From contig CP051231.1 of the NCBI GenBank assembly GCA_017792405.1, positions 2,798,062-2,862,061 on the forward strand: a stretch of 64,000 nucleotides of DNA, in the 5' to 3' direction. Position numbers and translations under genes: made by a program. Shown here piece after piece: positions 16,650 to 26,959 of the stretch. Source of the DNA: Oceanicola sp. Lineage in GTDB: Bacteria > Pseudomonadota > Alphaproteobacteria > Rhodobacterales > Rhodobacteraceae. Under the pieces are notes generated by a model, which worked only from the letters and a program-made list of their open reading frames with translations, ran no database searches and was not told the DNA's origin. The first letter of the stretch is position 1; the number at the start of each line of letters is the position of its first letter.

Positions 16650-17474
16650 TCAACTGACCTCCCGGTGCCTTGCGATGCAGGTTTGCAGAACCTCGTCGAT
16701 GTCGCGCGTCCACCAATCGTCTTTCGAGAAGATCTCGACCTCGTGGAAGCCTGTGTAGCCCTGCGCCTCAACCCAGCCGCGAACCATTGCAATATCGGCC
16801 ACCCCATCTCCCATCATCCCGCGATCAAGCAGCAAGTCTTTGGTCTCCCGCTTGAAATCGCAGATGTGCCATGCGTGGATGCGGTCCTTCCCGGCCCGCG
16901 CGATCTGGGCTTCCAGCTCCGGGTCCCACCAGATGTGATAGATATCCGCCGCCACGCCAACGCCGCCGCCGATCTCGTCGCAGAGGTCGAGCGCCTGCCC
17001 GAGCGTGCTGACAACCGAGCGGTCGCCGCAATACATCGGGTGCAATGGCTCGATGGCGAGTTTCACCCCGGCGGGGCGGGCATAGTCGTTCAGTGCCGCG
17101 ATACCGTCGCGCACCTGCGCCCTGGCGGCGGCAAGGTCTCGCGAGCCTTCGGGCAACCCGCCGCAAACCAGCACGAGGCAGTCGGCGTTCAGCTCGGCGG
17201 CCTCATCCACCGCGCGGCGGTTGTCATCAAGCGCGGCGGCAAGGCCCTCTCGTGTGCCTGCCGGAAACATCCCGCCCCGACAGACGCCCGAGACCTTCAG
17301 CCCGAGGTCGCGGATCTGGCGGGAGGTTTCTGCCAGCCCGGTCTCTGCAATCTGGTCGCGCCACGGCGAGACGGCGGGGATGCCGTTACGGGCCACCGCC
17401 TCCAGAATTTCCGGCAGGCTGTAACGCGCCCGCACGGTGGCGGTGTTGATCGACAGTTGCGAGATATCGGGCAT
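16650..17474 (-). CDS. TIM-barrel sugar isomerase/epimerase (AP endonuclease 2 family)
   Basis: A 274-residue xylose-isomerase-like TIM barrel. Candidate divalent-metal ligands are Glu142 (LAIEPLHPMY), Asp177 and His180 (VAADIYHIWWD), His203 (IHAWHICDF) and Glu245/Glu247 (FHEVEIF). Members act on free sugars or keto-sugars as isomerases, epimerases or, in newer cases, lyases of 3-keto-glycosides. It is the last gene of the TetR-controlled operon and its ATG overlaps the stop of the DUF993 gene. The exact reaction is not predictable. Confidence 0.85.
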   Translation of the reverse strand: MPDISQLSINTATVRARYSLPEILEAVARNGIPAVSPWRDQIAETGLAETSRQIRDLGLKVSGVCRGGMFPAGTREGLAAALDDNRRAVDEAAELNADCLVLVCGGLPEGSRDLAAARAQVRDGIAALNDYARPAGVKLAIEPLHPMYCGDRSVVSTLGQALDLCDEIGGGVGVAADIYHIWWDPELEAQIARAGKDRIHAWHICDFKRETKDLLLDRGMMGDGVADIAMVRGWVEAQGYTGFHEVEIFSKDDWWTRDIDEVLQTCIARHREVS

Positions 17475-18631
17475 CAGGCCACCCCGCGCGTGCGCATCAG
17501 GTCCGCCATGCGGGCGCTTGCGCGGTCCGGGTCGGTCAGCAGCCCGGCCTTGTCGGCCAGACGGAACAGCTCTGCCAGATGCAGGGTCGAGCGGGTGCTC
17601 TCCTGCCCTCCGGCCATGGTGAAATGGCTCTGGTGGCCGTTGAGCCAAGCCAAGAACACCACGCCCGTTTTGTAGAACCTCGTGGGCGCTTTGAACATAT
17701 GGCGTGAGAGCGGGACGGTGGGCGCGAGGATCTCGTTGAAGCGGTCCGCATCGCCCGCCGCGAGGTGCTTCAGCGCCGCAGAGGCCGCCGGGGCGATGGC
17801 GTCGAAGATGCCAAGGAGCGCGTCGGAATAGCCCTGCTCGTCCCCCTCGATCAGCTCGGCATAGTTGAAGTCATCGCCGGTATACATGCGCACCCCTTCG
17901 GGCAGGCGGCGGCGCATGTCGATCTCGGCTTCCTTGGAAAGCAGGCTGATCTTGATGCCGTCGATCTTGCTGGCGTTCTCGGCGAGGATCGCAAGGCAGG
18001 TGTTCGTCGCGGTAGGGATGTCATCCGAGCCCCAGTAGCCTCCGAGCGCCGGATCAAACATATCCCCCAGCCAATGGATGATGACAGGTTCATCCGCCTC
18101 GGCCAGCACGGCAGAGTAGACGCGGGCGTAATCCTCGGCGGATTTCGCCGCCGCCGCCAGCGCCCGGCTGGCCATGAGGATCACGCGGCCCCCTGCCCCC
18201 TGAACCGCCGCAAGCTGCTCGAGGTAGGCGGCGATGATCGCGTCGATTCCAAGCTCGGGCGATGGGGCCAGATGATCGGTGCCCACGCCGGAAAACACAG
18301 ACGCCCCCGGCACGCCCTTGGCCTCGGTCACCGAGCGGCGGATGAGCTCCAGCGCCTCGTCCCAGCCCAACCCCATGCCGCGCTGCGCGGTGTCCATCGC
18401 CTCGGCCACGGCAAAGCCGTGCTCCCAAAGGTGGTGCCGATAGGCCAGCGTGGCCTCCCAGTCGATGGCGGGCGTGAGCCACGGGTCCACGTCGGCCAAC
18501 GGGTCGGCAACCACATGGGCGGCGGCGAAGGCGATACGGGTCATCGGCACCTCCGGCGCGGCGAAGTCGGACGCCGCGCCGGGGGTGTAGGGGGCAAGCC
18601 CCTCCGGGCCGGGGAGGATGAGGCCCGCCAT
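17474..18631 (-). CDS. DUF993 family protein (dihydrodipicolinate synthase/aldolase-like)
   Basis: A 385-residue TIM-barrel protein of the DUF993 group, annotated broadly as dihydrodipicolinate-synthase-like. A lysine at position 227 in the strand IDGIKISLLS sits where class I aldolases of the DHDPS family carry the Schiff-base lysine (inference). GVGTDHLAP and YTGDDFNYAELIEGD are other conserved-looking stretches. It lies one base after the stop of an oxidoreductase gene and overlaps the isomerase gene. Such genes recur next to Gfo/Idh/MocA and TIM-barrel isomerase genes, pointing to an aldol cleavage step in sugar or cyclitol breakdown, but the substrate is unknown. Confidence 0.82.
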   Translation of the reverse strand: MAGLILPGPEGLAPYTPGAASDFAAPEVPMTRIAFAAAHVVADPLADVDPWLTPAIDWEATLAYRHHLWEHGFAVAEAMDTAQRGMGLGWDEALELIRRSVTEAKGVPGASVFSGVGTDHLAPSPELGIDAIIAAYLEQLAAVQGAGGRVILMASRALAAAAKSAEDYARVYSAVLAEADEPVIIHWLGDMFDPALGGYWGSDDIPTATNTCLAILAENASKIDGIKISLLSKEAEIDMRRRLPEGVRMYTGDDFNYAELIEGDEQGYSDALLGIFDAIAPAASAALKHLAAGDADRFNEILAPTVPLSRHMFKAPTRFYKTGVVFLAWLNGHQSHFTMAGGQESTRSTLHLAELFRLADKAGLLTDPDRASARMADLMRTRGVA

Positions 18632-18632
18632 C

Positions 18633-19784
18633 TTAGGCCACCAGAGCCGGCACGTCGAGCCAACGCCGCTCGGCCCAGCTTTGCAGGCCCAGCTGTGCCA
18701 GTTGCACGCCGCGTGCGCCCGCCATCAGGTCAAACTCCCACGGCGCATCCTCGGCGATGTGCCGCAGGAACATCTCCCACTGCGCGCGGAAGCCGTTGGT
18801 GAAGATCTGCGTGGTCGGCACCTCGTCCCAGTTCTTGTAGAAGTCCAGCGGGTTCGGCACATCGGGGTTCCAGACCGGCTTGGGCGTGTTGACCCGGTGC
18901 TGGCTTACGCAGCTCGTGAGGCCTGCCACCGCGGAGCCGTGGGTACCATCGACATGAAAGGTCACCAGATCGTCGCGCTGCACACGGGTGCACCACGAGG
19001 AGTTCACCTGCGCGATGATCCCGCCCTCCAACTCGAAGGTGGCGTAGGCGGCATCATCGGCATCCGCCGTGTAGTGATGGCCGTTCTCGTCCCAACGGTC
19101 GGGGATATGGGTCGCGCCGAGGCAGCTCACGCTCTTCACCGCGCCGAAGGTATGGTCGAGCACGTAGCGCCAGTGGCAAAGCATATCGAGGATGATCCCG
19201 CCGCCGTCGCCCTTGCGGTAGTTCCACGAGGGCCGCTGCGCCTCGCGCCAGTCACCCTCGAAGACCCAATAGCCGAACTCGCCGCGCACCGAGAGGATGC
19301 GCCCGAAAAAGCCGCTATCAATCAGGCCCTTTAGCTTCATGATGCCGGGAAGGAAGAGCTTGTCTTGCACCACGCCGTTCTTGATGCCTTTCTCGCGGGC
19401 CAGCTTGGCCACGGCGAGCGCCTCGCCCAGATCGTCCGAGGTTGGCTTTTCGCAGTACACCGCCTTGCCCGCCTCGATCGCCTTGCGCAGCAGCCCGCCC
19501 CGCATCTGCGTGGTGCCCGCGTCGAAGAACAGCGTGTCATCGGGGTTGGCCAAGCAGGCATCCAGATCATCCGACCAGCGCTCGATGCCCTCCTCCTTCG
19601 CCAGCCGCTCGATCTTGGCAGCGTTGCGGCCCACGATGATCGGGTCGGGCACGAGCCGGGTGCCATCCTTCAGCACCACGCCGCCATCTTCCATGATCGC
19701 CTTCACGGAGCGGACGAGGTGCTGGTTGTAGCCCATGCGCCCGGTGACACCATGCATGATGATGCCGATACGTTTTTCAGTCAT
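18633..19784 (-). CDS. Gfo/Idh/MocA-family oxidoreductase
   Basis: A 383-residue NAD(P)-dependent oxidoreductase. The nucleotide-binding motif is unusual (IMHGVTGRMGYNQH, with GxxGxxG spacing), followed by the family lysine motif CEKPTSDD and a C-terminal alpha/beta domain that includes GDGGGIILDMLCHWRYVLD. The ATG at 19784 has AGAGGT upstream. The family oxidises hydroxyl groups of sugars, inositols and glycosides. It is one of four different members in this regulon and sits between the ATPase gene and the DUF993 gene. Confidence 0.88.
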   Translation of the reverse strand: MTEKRIGIIMHGVTGRMGYNQHLVRSVKAIMEDGGVVLKDGTRLVPDPIIVGRNAAKIERLAKEEGIERWSDDLDACLANPDDTLFFDAGTTQMRGGLLRKAIEAGKAVYCEKPTSDDLGEALAVAKLAREKGIKNGVVQDKLFLPGIMKLKGLIDSGFFGRILSVRGEFGYWVFEGDWREAQRPSWNYRKGDGGGIILDMLCHWRYVLDHTFGAVKSVSCLGATHIPDRWDENGHHYTADADDAAYATFELEGGIIAQVNSSWCTRVQRDDLVTFHVDGTHGSAVAGLTSCVSQHRVNTPKPVWNPDVPNPLDFYKNWDEVPTTQIFTNGFRAQWEMFLRHIAEDAPWEFDLMAGARGVQLAQLGLQSWAERRWLDVPALVA

Positions 19785-19809
19785 TTCAAACCTCTCTTGC
19801 CGCCCGCCC

Positions 19810-20887
<1,078 letters not shown>

Positions 20888-20895
<8 letters not shown>

Positions 20896-21979
20896 GTGCG
20901 GTGTCTTTCTTCATCGTGTCGAGCCAGCCGTTGTAGAAGGGGTGATCTGCCCCGATGGGCAGGGAAACGCTCTCGCCGCTGCGGGCAGACCAATAGGCCG
21001 CCGTGAGCAGCTCGATCGAGCGGCGCGCGTCGGCGAGAGTGACAGGCAGTTCGGTGCCTTGGGTGAGCGCCGCGTGCATCCGGTAGAACTGGCCTTCAAA
21101 CCGCTCCGGCAGAGGCTCGAAGTCGGCGAGCGCGGCCTCGATCTTTGCTGCTGCCTCCGGGTCGTCATGCGGAAAGGTCCAGGGGTCGTGATCGGGATGG
21201 TAAGGGCGGCGCCCGCTCTCGGCGGCGAGGTCGTCAAAGCAGAACCGCAGGCGCGACATCTCCTCGCGCGAGCCGAGCGTGACCGACGAGGAGGCCATTG
21301 CCCCGCTTTTGAACTCGAGGCTCAGCAGCCCCATGTCCTCAGTCTCGTTGCCGTTCACCCGGCGCGAGGTGCGGGCATTGACCGATTTGATCGGGCCGAG
21401 CACCTCGCAGAGAATGTCGTGAATGTGGATTGCATGGGTGGTGAAGCAGCCGCCCGTCTCGCCATCCCAAGTGCCGCGCCACGAGGCGCGGGAGTAGTAG
21501 GTTTCACCGCGATACCAATGGGTTTCGGCGGTGGCCACGGAGGGGCGGCCAGCCAGCCCCTTGCCCACCAAATGATGCAGCTTTTGCAGCCCGTGGCCGA
21601 AGCGATACTGGAAAATCGGACAGGCGCGCTTGCCGGTTCTCTCCGCCGTCGCGATGAGCGCGTCGCATTCGGCCAGCGAGCGGGCGACGGGCTTTTCGAT
21701 CACCACGTCAAAGCCCGCTTCCATCGCCGCCGTGGCTTGGTCGAAGTGCAGGCCGGAGGGCGTGCAGATGTCGATCAGGTCGAGGCCCAGATCGTAAAGC
21801 GCTTCCATGTTATCAGGGCGCTCAGGGATGCCGAACATGTCGGCCACCTTGTTCTGCCGCTCGGGCGAGATATCGGCCAGTGCCACCACTTCGTAGAGAT
21901 CGGGGAACTCACAGTAACCCTCGGCATGGCTGCGGCCGATGCCAGAGCCAACGATGCCAACGCGCAGACGCTTGCTCAT
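20888..21979 (-). CDS. Gfo/Idh/MocA-family oxidoreductase
   Basis: A 363-residue dehydrogenase with the Rossmann motif [15 protein letters not shown] at the N-terminus, the family signature [10 protein letters not shown] near residue 95, and [22 protein letters not shown] in the catalytic domain, where the histidine pair is typical for the active site. It overlaps its neighbours on both sides (4 and 8 bases). It differs strongly from the other three oxidoreductases of the regulon, so the genes are not recent duplicates but likely act on successive or alternative substrates. Confidence 0.92.
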
Positions 21980-23016
21980 GCCGCACCTCCAGCCGGACGG
22001 CTGCCACCAACCCGCTCGGCCATCGCATGGGCCTGCAAGGCAAGCTCCATCGCGAGGAAGCAGTGCTTCTGCGTCATGGTGGTATCGGTCCGGTTGCGCA
22101 CGTCATCACGCAGCTTCGCGCCATAGGTCAGCTCGGCATCCGATGCGTCGATGTATTGGGTGCCCTTCGCGTCGGTCAGGAACAGGTGGTTGTCCCCCGC
22201 GCGACCCTCCACATCCATGTACTTGCGCAGTTCGATCACACCCTCGGTGCCCATGATGAAGAGCCGCCCGTCCCCCCAGACGGGCGAGCCATTGGGCGTG
22301 AACCAGTCAACCCGAATGAAGCCCGTGGCCCCCTCGGCGGCCACGACGGCATGGCCGTAGTCGAGGAAGTCAGGGTGATCCGGGTTGTCGAAATTGTCCT
22401 CAACGGCATGCAATATCCGCGCCTCGGTGGCCCCGGTGATCGAGAGGAACTGCTCGAACTGGTGGCTGGCGATATCGGTCAGGATCGAGCCGTTACGGGA
22501 CGGGTCCCAGAACCAGTCTGGCCGGGGGTTGTTGCCCAGCTGATGCGGTCCCAGCCCGGTGGTGGAGATCACCCGGCCAATCGCCCCGGCCCGCACCAGC
22601 TGCAGCGCGCGGGCGGTGGATTTCTGCCGGTAGTGCTCGGAGTAGAGGATCGAGCAGATGCGCCCGGTCTCGGCCTGCACCCGGCGCAGATCGTCGAGCT
22701 GCTCGAAGGTGGTGCAGCCGGGCTTGTCGATCATCACGTCCTTGCCCGCCTGCATCGCCCGCAGCGCCATCGACGCCCGGTCCACCGGGATGCCCGCGCC
22801 GACCACCAGCAGAACGGCGTCATCTTCCATGATCTGCCGCTCATCGGCCACCCGCTCGGCCTGCGGGTACTTGCCCGAGAAGATCGCGGCGAGGTCGTCT
22901 TCCACTGCGAAGAACTTGGTCAGCCGGCAGCCGGCGCCCAGCATCGCGTCCACCTGGCCGTAGATGTGGTTGTGGTTGATGCCGACAACGGCAAAGTCGA
23001 AGGGCTCTGAAGACAT
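21976..23016 (-). CDS. Gfo/Idh/MocA-family oxidoreductase (divergent EKP motif)
   Basis: A 346-residue protein whose N-terminal motif FAVVGINHNHIYGQ and DKP motif (VMIDKPGCTT instead of the common EKP) place it in a divergent branch. The segment NGSILTDIASHQFEQFLSITGA holds the expected catalytic-domain histidine. The ATG at 23016 follows AGAGGT and lies 4 bases after the permease stop; longer forms upstream overlap the permease gene and have no domain content. Probably a sugar or glycoside dehydrogenase working with its three neighbours. Confidence 0.9.
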   Translation of the reverse strand: MSSEPFDFAVVGINHNHIYGQVDAMLGAGCRLTKFFAVEDDLAAIFSGKYPQAERVADERQIMEDDAVLLVVGAGIPVDRASMALRAMQAGKDVMIDKPGCTTFEQLDDLRRVQAETGRICSILYSEHYRQKSTARALQLVRAGAIGRVISTTGLGPHQLGNNPRPDWFWDPSRNGSILTDIASHQFEQFLSITGATEARILHAVEDNFDNPDHPDFLDYGHAVVAAEGATGFIRVDWFTPNGSPVWGDGRLFIMGTEGVIELRKYMDVEGRAGDNHLFLTDAKGTQYIDASDAELTYGAKLRDDVRNRTDTTMTQKHCFLAMELALQAHAMAERVGGSRPAGGAA

Positions 23017-23020
23017 TGGT

Positions 23021-23881
23021 TTACCTCTTGAGCGCGCCGAGGGCGACGCCGCGGATGATGAGCCTCTGGAAGGCGAGGAAGACGATGAACACGGGCACGA
23101 GCGACAGCGTGGACATGGCAAAGAGTTCGCCATAGAGGCTCTCGCCGCCGGAACTGTCGACAAAGGCCCGAAGCGCCAGCGGCACGGTGTATTGGCTCAT
23201 GTCGTTCAGGTAGATCAGCGGGCCGAGGAAATCGTCATAGGTCCAGATGAAGGAGAAGATCGCGGCGGTGGCCATGACCGGCGTCGAAAGCGGCAGCATG
23301 ATCTTCCAGTAGATCCGCCACGGCCCGCAGCCATCCATGATCGCCGCTTCGTCGATCTCGCGCGGAATGCCACGGAAGAACTGGACCATCAGGAAGATGA
23401 AGAAGGCATCGACGGCAAGGAACTTCGGCACGATCAGCGGCAGGAAGGTGTTGACCCAACCGAGCTTGAGGAACAGCACATACTGCGGCACCAGCGTCAC
23501 GTGATAGGGCAGCATGAGCGTGCCCAGCATCAGCACAAACCAGATCTTCCGGCCCCTGAACTCCAGCCGCGCGAAGGCGTAGGCCGTCATCGAGCAGGCC
23601 ATCAGGTTCCCCACCACCGCGAAGAAGGCGATGATGAAGGAGTTCATGTAGAAGGTTGTGAAGCTCTCCCGAAAGGTGAACCAGCCCTGAAAGTAGCTCG
23701 TCAGGTCAAAGCTCGTGGGCAGGGCCGTGGGATCGGAAAAGATCAGCTCGTCGGGCTTGAAGCTCGACATGACCATCCACAGAAGCGGGTAGATCATGAG
23801 GATCGAGGCGAACCCGAGCACAAAGTGCCGGAGCACTTGGCGGCGGACCTTGGTGGCGCGGCTCTCGTTGAGGGCTTTCAT
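23021..23881 (-). CDS. Carbohydrate ABC transporter permease (MalG-like)
   Basis: A 286-residue inner-membrane protein with six predicted transmembrane helices. The conserved EAA loop that contacts the ATPase is IDEAAIMDGCGPWRIYWKIMLPLSTP (given in two parts: EAAIMDGCG and the following PLS). It overlaps the upstream permease gene by 4 bases. Together the two permeases form the translocation channel of the CUT1-type importer. Confidence 0.95.
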   Translation of the reverse strand: MKALNESRATKVRRQVLRHFVLGFASILMIYPLLWMVMSSFKPDELIFSDPTALPTSFDLTSYFQGWFTFRESFTTFYMNSFIIAFFAVVGNLMACSMTAYAFARLEFRGRKIWFVLMLGTLMLPYHVTLVPQYVLFLKLGWVNTFLPLIVPKFLAVDAFFIFLMVQFFRGIPREIDEAAIMDGCGPWRIYWKIMLPLSTPVMATAAIFSFIWTYDDFLGPLIYLNDMSQYTVPLALRAFVDSSGGESLYGELFAMSTLSLVPVFIVFLAFQRLIIRGVALGALKR

Positions 23882-24831
23882 CGCTGCTCATCCTCGTAAT
23901 AGACCCAGTACTTCGAGGTGCCGAAGGCGATGGCGGTGAAGATCGCGATGATCACCAACAGGATCCACGCCAGCGCAGAGGCGTAGCCCATGCGGAAGTT
24001 CGCGAAGGCCTCAAGGTAGAGGTAAAGCGAGTAGAACATCGTGCTGTCCACCGGGCCGCCGAGACCGCCGGAGACGATGTAGGCCTGGGTGAAGGCCTTG
24101 AAGGCCTCGATGGTCTGCAGCACGAGGTTGAAAAAGATCACCGGCGCAAGCAGCGGCAGGGTGATCTTCCAGAACTGCCGCCAGCCCGAGGCGCCATCCA
24201 TCGAGGCGGCCTCATAGAGGTCTTGCGGCACCTGCCGAAGCCCGGCGAGGAAGATGATCATCGGCGAGCCGAACTGCCAGATCGCCAGCACGATCAGCGT
24301 AGAGAGTGCGTAATCGGGGTGGGTGATCCAGGCTGGGCCCTGAATGCCGGTGACGAAAAACAGAAGCTGGTTGATCAGCCCGTCCGCGCCAAAAAGCTGG
24401 CGCCAGAGCACGGCAATGGCCACCGAAGCCCCCAACAATGAAGGCAGGTAGAAGGTGGCCCGGTAGAAGGCCACGCCCCGCACCGAACGGTCGAGCACCA
24501 TGGCGAGCAGCAGCGCGACCGTGAGCTTGAGCGGCACGGACCAGAGCACGTAAGTAAACGTCACCTCGATCGCCTTGCCGAGGCGGCGGTCATAGAAGGC
24601 GGCGTATTCGTAGTTTTTCAGCCCCGACCAGCGCGGCGAGGTCAGCAGGTCGTAATCGGTGAACGACAGGTAGAGCGAGGCCAGCGTTGGCCCCAGCGTC
24701 AGCCCGAGGAAACCCACGAGCCACGGCAGGAGAAACAGGTAGCCCGCGCCGTTGCGGCGCCAGATGCGGGCAAACCTTCCCTCGGTGGAGGGCGCAGAAC
24801 GCCCTCCCGGATTGGTGCTGACACTGGTCAC
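23878..24831 (-). CDS. Sugar ABC transporter permease (MalF/UgpA-like)
   Basis: A 317-residue membrane protein with a hydrophobic first helix (GYLFLLPWLVGFLGL) and about six helices. The EAA loop reads YEAASMDGASGWRQFWKITLP. It starts 6 bases after the stop of the solute-binding protein gene and overlaps the MalG-like gene, consistent with a single transcript. Confidence 0.95.
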   Translation of the reverse strand: MTSVSTNPGGRSAPSTEGRFARIWRRNGAGYLFLLPWLVGFLGLTLGPTLASLYLSFTDYDLLTSPRWSGLKNYEYAAFYDRRLGKAIEVTFTYVLWSVPLKLTVALLLAMVLDRSVRGVAFYRATFYLPSLLGASVAIAVLWRQLFGADGLINQLLFFVTGIQGPAWITHPDYALSTLIVLAIWQFGSPMIIFLAGLRQVPQDLYEAASMDGASGWRQFWKITLPLLAPVIFFNLVLQTIEAFKAFTQAYIVSGGLGGPVDSTMFYSLYLYLEAFANFRMGYASALAWILLVIIAIFTAIAFGTSKYWVYYEDEQR

Positions 24832-24837
24832 TGGAGT

Positions 24838-26118
24838 TTACCGCTTCAGGATACGCGCGGCGTCGTCATACCAGGCGGTTGCGCCCTCTTCGGGCGTGAC
24901 CTGGCCAAAGGCCACCGACTCCCAGGCCGGCCGCAGGGCGCGGTCGATCTCGCCGGCGTTGGCAGGCGGCGGGGGCGGCAGCGCACCCACGCGGGTGTCG
25001 ACCATGTTGAGGAAGCGGATGATCTTCTGCTCGGTCTCGGTGAGGCCGGGGGTGATGCGCTCGCGGATGGAGGCATCGGCGGTCACACCGCGCTCGATGA
25101 GCAGAATGTCGTTTGCGCCCTCGTCGCTGACGAAGAAGCTGATGAACTTCGCCGCAGCCGCCTTGTCGCCCGCATTGGCCGACATCGAGAAGAACATCGA
25201 AGGCTTCATGTAATGCCCCGGGCTGTCGCCCGCGTTGGGGATCATCACGATATCCACCTCGTCGGTCATCAGCTGCTGGTTGCCGACAAGCTGGTTGGAA
25301 TGGATGAAGCCGAACAGCGACTTGCCGTTCACATGCATCCGCTCTTCCATCTTGCCGCTGTCCTGCGCCTGCACGTCGGCAGGCTGGGTCAGCCCCTCGT
25401 CCTGCATCATCTTCCAGTAGACGAAGTAGTCGATCACATCCTGCACATCGAAGCCGAGCTCGCCTTCGGAGGTGTAAAGATCCTTGCCGCGCGACCGGAC
25501 CCAGGTTTGCAGCCGCGGCTCCTGGCTGCCCATGTTCTCCGAGAAGGCCATACCATCGGGCAGCTGATCCTTCAGCTCCTTGCCGATGTTCACGAAGTCC
25601 TCGGTCGTCCACGTGGTGCTGTCGGGCAGCTCGTAGCCGATGTTGCTGAGCACGGCCTTGTTGTAGACGTGGGTCATCGAGTTGGCGCCCAGCGAGATGC
25701 CGTAGGTCTTGCCGTCGACCATGCCGCCCTTAAGCTGGTTCTCGTCGTAGTCCGACACGTCGATCTCGTTGCCGAAGTAGCCGTCAAGCGGCTCAAGCTG
25801 GCCGCGCCGCGCCCATTCGAAGATGTAGCGATAGTCCATCTGGAGCACGTCGGGCAGGCTGTTGCCCGCAGCCTGCGTGGCCAGCTTCTGCCAGTAGTCG
25901 CCCCATGCGTAGGTCTCGGGCACGACCTCGCCCATGCCGCCGCCCTCGTAGAGTTCGACCACGGCATTGGTGCGCTTGTCGCGCTCCGGGTTGCCCCACC
26001 AGATCAGGCGCACGCTGCCGTTTGCCTGTGCCAGAGCACCGGTACTGGCCAGCGCCCAGAGTGACGCGCCGCCGCCCATCAGGCGGCCGAATCCGCGACG
26101 ATCCATCTTCAGTGTCAT
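24838..26118 (-). CDS. Extracellular solute-binding protein of a sugar ABC transporter
   Basis: A 426-residue periplasmic receptor. The N-terminus has twin-arginine-like residues (MDRRGFGRLMGGGASLWALASTGALAQ) and a likely cleavage after ALAQA, so export by Tat or Sec is expected. The mature domain has the CUT1 pattern with IRLIWWGNPERDKR-like opening strand (here VRLIWWGNPERD) and many aromatic residues for ligand stacking. The ATG at 26118 has GGGAGGA upstream. It is the first gene of the operon after tetR and is preceded by a TetR-type operator. The ligand is unknown. Confidence 0.93.
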   Translation of the reverse strand: MTLKMDRRGFGRLMGGGASLWALASTGALAQANGSVRLIWWGNPERDKRTNAVVELYEGGGMGEVVPETYAWGDYWQKLATQAAGNSLPDVLQMDYRYIFEWARRGQLEPLDGYFGNEIDVSDYDENQLKGGMVDGKTYGISLGANSMTHVYNKAVLSNIGYELPDSTTWTTEDFVNIGKELKDQLPDGMAFSENMGSQEPRLQTWVRSRGKDLYTSEGELGFDVQDVIDYFVYWKMMQDEGLTQPADVQAQDSGKMEERMHVNGKSLFGFIHSNQLVGNQQLMTDEVDIVMIPNAGDSPGHYMKPSMFFSMSANAGDKAAAAKFISFFVSDEGANDILLIERGVTADASIRERITPGLTETEQKIIRFLNMVDTRVGALPPPPPANAGEIDRALRPAWESVAFGQVTPEEGATAWYDDAARILKR

Positions 26119-26200
26119 GATTTCCTCCCAAATTTCTTTTGAGCAGGCTCCTCCTCCGAGCCCGGCCGGAGGGCCCTCCCAGACCCCGGCAGAAAAAAAG

Positions 26201-26216
26201 GTAACTCGCTGGTTAC
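26201..26216 (-). promoter_or_regulatory. TetR-type operator copy 1 (before the transporter operon)
   Basis: The 16-base imperfect palindrome GTAACTCGCTGGTTAC overlaps the tetR stop codon about 83 bases before the solute-binding protein start. Its reverse complement is identical to the operator at 26928-26943, and read in the direction of transcription both carry the same 17 bases (AGTAACCAGCGAGTTAC). Confidence 0.8.
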
Positions 26217-26872
26217 TTTCTGGCAACTGTTTTGAAGCTGAGGTAGCTCATCGCCACGTCCACCGCGTGGGCACGGCGCTCGGCGAGGCCGACCTCAGAG
26301 TTGAGCGAGGCATCGAAAACCACTGAAAGTGTGTGGATATTCGAGAAGAAGAAGTAACTGAGCCCGGCGATGGTGATGTACATCTGAACCGGATCGACCC
26401 CGCCCCGGAACACGCCCGCAGCCTCGCCCTCGGCAAGAACATGCCGGATTTGCCCGATGATCGGAGAGTTCATCTCCTTAAGCTCCGGCATCTCCGCCAC
26501 GAATCGGGCGCGCTGGATGTTCTCGGTCGCCAGCAGCCGCAAGAACCACGGGTTAGCGTGGAAGTGGTCGAAGGTGAAGCCAACGAGCTTGGCCATCGCG
26601 TCATAGGGTGGCAGCGCACCCAGATCGAGCTTGCGCTCGGCGGCGCGGATATCCTGATAGGCCTCCAGCAGGACCGCCGTATAAAGCTCGGTCTTGGAGC
26701 CGACATATTCGTAGATCAGCCGCTTGTTGGCCCCTGCCCGCTTGGCCACGCGGTCCATCCGCGCCGCCTCCAGCCCGTATTCGACAAACTCCACCCGGGC
26801 ACTGTCCAGAATGTCGCGCGTGGTCTTCTCGCGGTTCCACTCCCGCTTTTTCGGCTTTGCCGTTTGATCCAT
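26213..26872 (-). CDS. TetR-family transcriptional regulator
   Basis: A 219-residue repressor. The helix-turn-helix is within residues ~20-60 (REKTTRDILDSARVEFVEYG, then MDRVAKRAGANKRLIYEYVGSK), followed by an all-helical ligand and dimerisation domain. The ATG at 26872 has AGGAGGG 8 bases upstream. It is divergent from an oxidoreductase gene and upstream of the ABC operon on its own strand. Identical palindromes lie in front of both units, so it probably controls both and also its own promoter region. The inducer is likely the imported sugar or an oxidised derivative. Confidence 0.92.
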   Translation of the reverse strand: MDQTAKPKKREWNREKTTRDILDSARVEFVEYGLEAARMDRVAKRAGANKRLIYEYVGSKTELYTAVLLEAYQDIRAAERKLDLGALPPYDAMAKLVGFTFDHFHANPWFLRLLATENIQRARFVAEMPELKEMNSPIIGQIRHVLAEGEAAGVFRGGVDPVQMYITIAGLSYFFFSNIHTLSVVFDASLNSEVGLAERRAHAVDVAMSYLSFKTVARK

Positions 26873-26901
26873 GGCCAAACCCTCCTGCCGCAGCATATCC
26901 G

Positions 26902-26929
26902 TTGACACCCCGGATTGACCATACATAGT
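26902..26929 (+). promoter_or_regulatory. Likely sigma-70 promoter for the divergent oxidoreductase gene
   Basis: TTGACA (26902-26907) and CATAGT (26924-26929) are spaced by 16 bases, and the TetR operator begins at 26928, so a bound repressor would cover the -10 box and start site. The gene start is at 26960. Confidence 0.45.
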
Positions 26930-26943
26930 AACCAGCGAGTTAC
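26928..26943 (+). promoter_or_regulatory. TetR-type operator copy 2 (tetR/oxidoreductase intergenic)
   Basis: GTAACCAGCGAGTTAC is a 16-base site with GTAAC/GTTAC arms. It is the exact reverse complement of the site at 26201-26216 and overlaps the presumed promoter of the oxidoreductase gene at 26960; it also lies ~55 bases upstream of tetR. Confidence 0.82.
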
Positions 26944-26959
26944 TTTTGGGAGGAGTAGC

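Noticed and set aside
26168..26179. GGAGGGCCCTCC palindrome before the solute-binding protein gene
   Set aside because: Short and GC-only; such palindromes arise often by chance in this DNA, and it contains ribosome-site-like sequence.
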